A model generated the notes under the pieces. It searched no databases and was not told where the DNA came from. It worked only from the letters and a program-made list of their open reading frames with translations. From an uncultured Haloferula sp. (GTDB lineage Bacteria > Verrucomicrobiota > Verrucomicrobiae > Verrucomicrobiales > Akkermansiaceae), in contig CAMLOZ010000038.1 of NCBI GenBank assembly GCA_946481625.1, forward strand, positions 1 to 11,883: a stretch of DNA of 11,883 bases, written 5' to 3'. Both the position numbers and the translations under genes were made by a program. The first letter of the stretch is position 1. Each line of letters starts with the position of its first letter. Positions 7,461 through 11,883 of this stretch are shown piece by piece.

Positions 7461-10400
7461 ATGTTGCCCGCAAAACCCATTTGCGGGGGCCTGCCGAAGT
7501 TGTCCTCCCTTGTCGCGGCATGTGTTCTCGGGTCTCTCCCTTGGCACACCGCTTTCGCCCAAGGAGGAGGCTTGGATGCCCCCCAGCCCGTCGGTGCCTT
7601 CTTCAACGGCACTTTCCCCACTGCCGCACCCGGCCAATCGACCGGCTGGCAGACGGAGAACGCTTTCCCGAACCTCACCTTCGTCGATCCCCTTTGGCTC
7701 ACGGAAGTCCCCGGTACGAACGACCTCCTGCTGGTCGGCAAGAACGGCCAGCTCTGGCGTTTCGCCAACGATCCCGAGGTGACCCAGGCGCAGGTCACGA
7801 AGGTGCTCGAGTGGGTCGCGAATACCCAATCCTCGGAGGACCAGGGCTTCTACTCGCTCGTTTTCCATCCCGAGTTCGGCCAGGCCGGTTCGCCGAACGC
7901 GAACTACGCCTACGTCTGCTACAACCACAAGCCGGCTCTCGCCGGTGCCGATTCGAACCATTCCTTCTGGCGCGTCTCCCGTTTCACCTGGCTCACCGCC
8001 AGCGGGACCCTCGATCCCGCCAGCGAATACGTGCTGATGAATCAGTACGACCGCTGCCGCTGGCACAACGGCGGCGCGATGTTCTTCGGTGAAGACGGCT
8101 TCCTTTACATCAACTGTGGCGATGGCGGCGACAGCGGCGAAGGCGGCGGCCTGACCGGTGCCGATGGTGCCCTGAGCCGTACCCAGCGCCTCGACTGGGG
8201 TCTCTTCAGCGGCGTCTTCCGCATCGACGTGGACAACGATCCCGCGAAGTCGCACCCCATCCGCCGCCAGCCGCAGAGCCCGACCAACAAGCCCGCCGGT
8301 TGGCCGGAGAGCTATACCCAGGGCTACGGCATTCCGAATGATAATCCCTGGCTCGATGAAGGCGGCTCGATCCTCGAGGAATACCACTCCCTCGGCCTCC
8401 GCAGCCCGCACACGATGCACTATGATGCCGAGACCGGCGATATCTGGATTGGCGATGTCGGCGAGGGGGCCCGCGAGGAGATGACCCTCGCGCCGAAGGG
8501 CAGCAACGCCCAATGGGGATTCATGGAAGGCAGCATTCCGGGGCCGGGGTCCACTCCCTCTCCGCTCATCGGCATCAGCCAGAGCCCCGCGCACGACTAC
8601 AACCGTACCACCGGCACCTGCATCATCGGCGGCATGCGCTACCGCGGCGTGAAGTGGGATAGCCTGCTCGGCGGCAAGCTCCTCTTCGGCGACCACGTCC
8701 GCGGCCGCATCTGGACTGCCACGCTCTCGACCAACGGCGGCGCTCCCGTTGTCCAGGAAATCGTCGCGGGCCTCCCGACCGGCAACAAGGCGGGTCTCGC
8801 CAATTTCTGCACCGACTCCAGCGGGGAGATCTTCCTGATGAACGTCAACGGCACCAACCAGCCCGGCGGCACCATCCGTAAGCTGGTGTCCGCCGGCGTC
8901 TCCCAGGAGCCGCCCCAATTCCTGTCGCAGACCGGTGTCTTCACGGACCTTGCCACCCTTGCCACCGCCCCCGGTGTCATCCCGTACAGCGTCGCCAATC
9001 CCCTCTGGTCGGATGCGGCCGCGAAGCACCGCTGGATCATCCTGCCGAACGACGGCATCCACGACACCGCCGGGGAGAAGATCACCTTCAGCGAGGAGGG
9101 TAACTGGGTCTTCCCGGCCGGCACGGTCTTCGTGAAGCATTTCGAGCTGCCCGTTGACGAGCGCAACCCGGCGCTCGTCCGCCGCCTCGAAACCCGCTTT
9201 CTCATCGCTACCACGGGAGGCGGCAAATACGGCTTCACCTACAAGTGGAACGAGGCGGGCACCGATGCCGAGTTGCTCACCAGCGGCGATGCCGATGACA
9301 TCGAGGTGACGCTTCAGGACGGCAGCACCGAAATGCGCCACTGGGATTTTCCCTCGCGCGCGGATTGCCTGCTTTGCCACAACGACGCCTCCGGCCAAGC
9401 CCTCGGCGTGCGCACCCATTCGCTGAACAAGTCGTTCTTCTACCCTTCCACCGGCCGCACTGCGAACCAACTCACGACCTTCAATGCCCTCGGCATGCTC
9501 GATGCCTCGCTCACCGCGGCGCAGATCGAAGACTACATCGAGTCCCGGCCCATCCACGATGATACGGCTCCCATCGAGCACCGGGTGCGATCCTACATCG
9601 ATTCGAACTGCTCCCATTGCCACCGCCCCGGCGGCACCGTCGACTACTTCGATGCCCGCCTCGGAACCCCGCTCAACGTGCAGGGCATCGTGAACGGTGT
9701 GATCCAAGGCCATTTCAGCCTCGGCCTGGACGGCCGTTACCTGAAACCCGGCGTGCCGAACCTCTCCGCCCTTCACGTCCGCATGGACAATGTCGGCAAC
9801 GGTGCCGCGATGCCCCCCCTTGCCAAGAACCTCGTCGATCAGGACGCGGTCGACCTGCTGGAGCAGTATATCAACGGCCTCACGGACGCCGAGTTCGCGA
9901 CCTCGCCTTCACCCGAGGCCCGCTACGTCCGTCTCACCGCCACCTCGGAAGTCGGCGGTGGCCCGTGGACCAGCGTCGGTGAATTCTCGATCCTCGATGG
10001 CAACGGGGCTTCCATCCCGATCTCCGAACTTTCCGTGTTCGATTTCGACAGCGAGGAAATCGGCGATGAGTTCGCCCCGGCCGTCCGTGCAATCGACGGC
10101 AATATCACGACCTTCTGGCACACCGGCTATGGCACCGGCGGCATCGATCCCCTGCCGCATCACATCACCATCGACCTCGGCTCGCTGCGCAGTGTCGGCG
10201 GCTTCATCTACACGCCCCGCCAAGGCAATCAGAACGGTCGCATCGCGAACTACGAGGTCCACTACAGCACGGATGCATCCAACTGGACACTGATGACATC
10301 CGGTACTTGGCCGAACGGCACCGCCGCCCAGCGGTACGACGGCCTCGTCGGCCTTCGCAAGGCCCGTTGTGAGATTGCAGGTCCGGCAGACACCGTCTCC

Positions 10401-11883
10401 GGCCCCTTCGAAGTCACCGTGGTCTTCGACATGGATGTCACCGACTTCACGACCGCCGATCTTCAGGTCAGCGGCGGCACCGTCACCGGCATGCGCGGCA
10501 AGGGCTACTACTACGTCGCCACGATTTCGCCAACCTCATCGGATATCACTGTCTCCGTTCCCGCGGATGTTGCCAACGCAAGCCTCTTGGGCAGCCGTGC
10601 TTCCCAGTCCCTCTCGATCGACTTCCTCGACACGGCGCCGCCCGTGCCGGTCTTCACGGACGTCCCGGCCCAGGTCACCGGCCCCTTCCAGATCGGACTC
10701 GATTTCGGCGAGGCGGTCACCGGCCTCGCTGTCGGGGACTTCACCGTGACGAATGCCACGCTCGATTCCATCGCGCCCGATGGCGCAGGTTACCTGCTTA
10801 ATCTGACCCCGCTTGCGCCGGGCAGTATCACCATCGAACTTGCCACCGCCGCGGTCGTCGATACCGCAGGCCTCCCGATGGGGGCGGGCATCTCCACCTC
10901 GCTCGGTTACGTCCAGCAGATCCTCGCCCGCAACGCCGGGGAGGCTTCCTACATCGGCGGCGGCATGGTCCTTGTCACGGATGCCACGGCACCCCATGGC
11001 CAGTATCTCTGGCTGCCGGAGGCCGCCTATCCGGACAACTTCAACCTGCCCGTGAAAACCCAGCACCGCGCCGAGTACACCTTCGTGCTCCCGCATGCCG
11101 GCCAATGGATGATCCGCGGCTTGATCCGCTCCCCCGATACCGGAGGCGATTCCTTCTGGATGGAGGTAGATGGTAACCAGGCCACCGGCACCGTGTACCT
11201 CTGGGATACCGCCCCGGTCGGCACCACCTACATGTGGGATTATATGAACAACCGCAATGTCGCGGACCCCGTCGTTCTCAACCTCGCCGCGGGCACTCAC
11301 ACCGTCACCGTCTTCGGCCGCGACGACGGCACCCGCCTCGACCGCCTCGAATTCGAGAGCCTCCGCCCGCTTGCCACTCTCAGCGGCCCGCCGGGCGTGG
11401 TGAACGGGAACTTTAACGCCACTCTGTTTTTCTCGGAAAGTGTCACCGGTCTCGCCGCGGGCGATTTCTCGATCAATGGCGGCAATATCCTCTCCCTCAC
11501 CGGGTCGGGGGATTCCTATTCGCTGACCATCCAGCCGACTGCTTCCGCCGTCACGCTGTCGCTGCCGGAGAATGCCGCCACCGACACCGGCGGGGCAGGG
11601 AACTTCGCTTCGAATCCACTCACCGTCCTTTATCGGACGCCCTATGAACAGTGGGCCTTCGACCACAGCGTGGACGGCACCGCCGCATCCCAATTCTCGG
11701 ACGAAGATGGCGATGGCATCGCGAAGCTGCTGGAGTATGCCTTTAATCTCGACCCCTCCGGGGCCGATCACGGGGTTTACGATCCCGGCGTGGTGCCGGG
11801 TTCCGGCTTGCCGCGCATGATCGTCACGCCGGGCGATCCATCCGGGAAGCTGCTCTCCCTGCAGTTCCTCCGCAGGAAGAATT
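7461..11883 (+). CDS. Secreted multidomain PQQ-type glucose/sorbosone dehydrogenase fused to di-heme cytochrome c, F5/8C, Ig-like and carbohydrate-binding-like domains (3' end cut off)
   Basis: Open for 1,474 codons to the right edge. ATG 7461 is the only good start: TAG at 7449-7451 is in frame just upstream and GGGAG (7453-7457) precedes it. A signal peptide covers residues 1-33 (cut after AFA). About 55-475 is a glucose/sorbosone dehydrogenase beta-propeller: WHNGG with H202 (equivalent to the catalytic His of soluble glucose dehydrogenase, by motif), YINCGDGG, LGLRSPH (R314) and GDIWIGDVGEGAREEM. About 486-803 matches the SO2930/HNE_0200-type di-heme cytochrome layout: CLLCH at 636-640, CSHCH at 717-721, MPP at 784-786 as possible axial Met. 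About 820-950 resembles discoidin/F5-8C (AIDGNITTFWHTG, ITIDLGSLRSVGGF). Ig-like repeats follow at about 971-1058, 1060-1149 and 1303-1392, with a CBM-like beta-sandwich between the last two at about 1155-1300. A DEDGDGI calcium-loop-like motif is at 1414-1420. It likely oxidises sugar substrates outside the cell and passes electrons to its own hemes; this is inferred. Adjacent divergent Mo-hydroxylase operon. Confidence 0.9.
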   Translation, partial: MLPAKPICGGLPKLSSLVAACVLGSLPWHTAFAQGGGLDAPQPVGAFFNGTFPTAAPGQSTGWQTENAFPNLTFVDPLWLTEVPGTNDLLLVGKNGQLWRFANDPEVTQAQVTKVLEWVANTQSSEDQGFYSLVFHPEFGQAGSPNANYAYVCYNHKPALAGADSNHSFWRVSRFTWLTASGTLDPASEYVLMNQYDRCRWHNGGAMFFGEDGFLYINCGDGGDSGEGGGLTGADGALSRTQRLDWGLFSGVFRIDVDNDPAKSHPIRRQPQSPTNKPAGWPESYTQGYGIPNDNPWLDEGGSILEEYHSLGLRSPHTMHYDAETGDIWIGDVGEGAREEMTLAPKGSNAQWGFMEGSIPGPGSTPSPLIGISQSPAHDYNRTTGTCIIGGMRYRGVKWDSLLGGKLLFGDHVRGRIWTATLSTNGGAPVVQEIVAGLPTGNKAGLANFCTDSSGEIFLMNVNGTNQPGGTIRKLVSAGVSQEPPQFLSQTGVFTDLATLATAPGVIPYSVANPLWSDAAAKHRWIILPNDGIHDTAGEKITFSEEGNWVFPAGTVFVKHFELPVDERNPALVRRLETRFLIATTGGGKYGFTYKWNEAGTDAELLTSGDADDIEVTLQDGSTEMRHWDFPSRADCLLCHNDASGQALGVRTHSLNKSFFYPSTGRTANQLTTFNALGMLDASLTAAQIEDYIESRPIHDDTAPIEHRVRSYIDSNCSHCHRPGGTVDYFDARLGTPLNVQGIVNGVIQGHFSLGLDGRYLKPGVPNLSALHVRMDNVGNGAAMPPLAKNLVDQDAVDLLEQYINGLTDAEFATSPSPEARYVRLTATSEVGGGPWTSVGEFSILDGNGASIPISELSVFDFDSEEIGDEFAPAVRAIDGNITTFWHTGYGTGGIDPLPHHITIDLGSLRSVGGFIYTPRQGNQNGRIANYEVHYSTDASNWTLMTSGTWPNGTAAQRYDGLVGLRKARCEIAGPADTVSGPFEVTVVFDMDVTDFTTADLQVSGGTVTGMRGKGYYYVATISPTSSDITVSVPADVANASLLGSRASQSLSIDFLDTAPPVPVFTDVPAQVTGPFQIGLDFGEAVTGLAVGDFTVTNATLDSIAPDGAGYLLNLTPLAPGSITIELATAAVVDTAGLPMGAGISTSLGYVQQILARNAGEASYIGGGMVLVTDATAPHGQYLWLPEAAYPDNFNLPVKTQHRAEYTFVLPHAGQWMIRGLIRSPDTGGDSFWMEVDGNQATGTVYLWDTAPVGTTYMWDYMNNRNVADPVVLNLAAGTHTVTVFGRDDGTRLDRLEFESLRPLATLSGPPGVVNGNFNATLFFSESVTGLAAGDFSINGGNILSLTGSGDSYSLTIQPTASAVTLSLPENAATDTGGAGNFASNPLTVLYRTPYEQWAFDHSVDGTAASQFSDEDGDGIAKLLEYAFNLDPSGADHGVYDPGVVPGSGLPRMIVTPGDPSGKLLSLQFLRRKN

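Noticed and set aside
7413..9776. 787-codon open frame on the minus strand opposite the quinoprotein gene
   Set aside because: It is rich in Gly, Val, Ala, Arg and Glu with no recognisable domain and lies opposite clear propeller and cytochrome motifs; a composition artefact.

Overview
The window is high-GC bacterial DNA, most probably from the Verrucomicrobiota (a Luteolibacter/Haloferula-like member of the Verrucomicrobiaceae). This assignment is inferred from three things: a long alpha-helical protein built on repeated W...DPxAAL motifs, a giant secreted redox protein ending in a D-E-D-G-D-G-I...L-E-Y-A-F-N-L-D-P segment of the kind common in that phylum, and the mostly weak Shine-Dalgarno sequences. 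There are six genes, two of them cut by the window edges, and no sign of mobile elements, CRISPR arrays or structural RNA genes.

Left part (1-3944): a membrane-anchored or secreted DP-repeat protein of unknown function runs leftward off the window from a GTG near 1680. Divergent from it is a complete RecQ-family helicase (1827-3944) with all helicase motifs, the zinc-binding module, a winged-helix region and one HRDC domain.

Middle part (3962-7185, minus strand): a compact three-gene operon reads, in transcription order, [2Fe-2S] subunit, Tat-exported molybdopterin hydroxylase subunit (overlapping the first by 4 nt, GTGA), and a small exported di-heme cytochrome c 6 nt further on. This is the isoquinoline 1-oxidoreductase-like (IorA/IorB) layout. 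There is no FAD subunit, and the cytochrome is the natural candidate electron acceptor. The substrate cannot be read from the sequence; an aldehyde or N-heterocycle is typical of the family.

Right part (7461 to beyond 11883, plus strand): a secreted multidomain protein of more than 1,474 residues is transcribed away from the operon. It joins a glucose/sorbosone (PQQ-type) dehydrogenase beta-propeller, a di-heme cytochrome module, a discoidin-like (F5/8C) domain, three related Ig-like repeats, a carbohydrate-binding-like beta-sandwich and a calcium-loop-like C-terminal segment. It runs off the right edge.

The 275-bp divergent spacer (7186-7460) between the Mo-hydroxylase operon and the quinoprotein-cytochrome fusion holds three inverted repeats, including a perfect 16-bp palindrome. 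The two transcription units may form one extracytoplasmic oxidation and electron-transfer locus, with sugar or aldehyde substrates oxidised outside the cytoplasmic membrane and electrons passed to c-type hemes. That functional link is inference from adjacency and shared chemistry. It is the most interesting hypothesis in the window.
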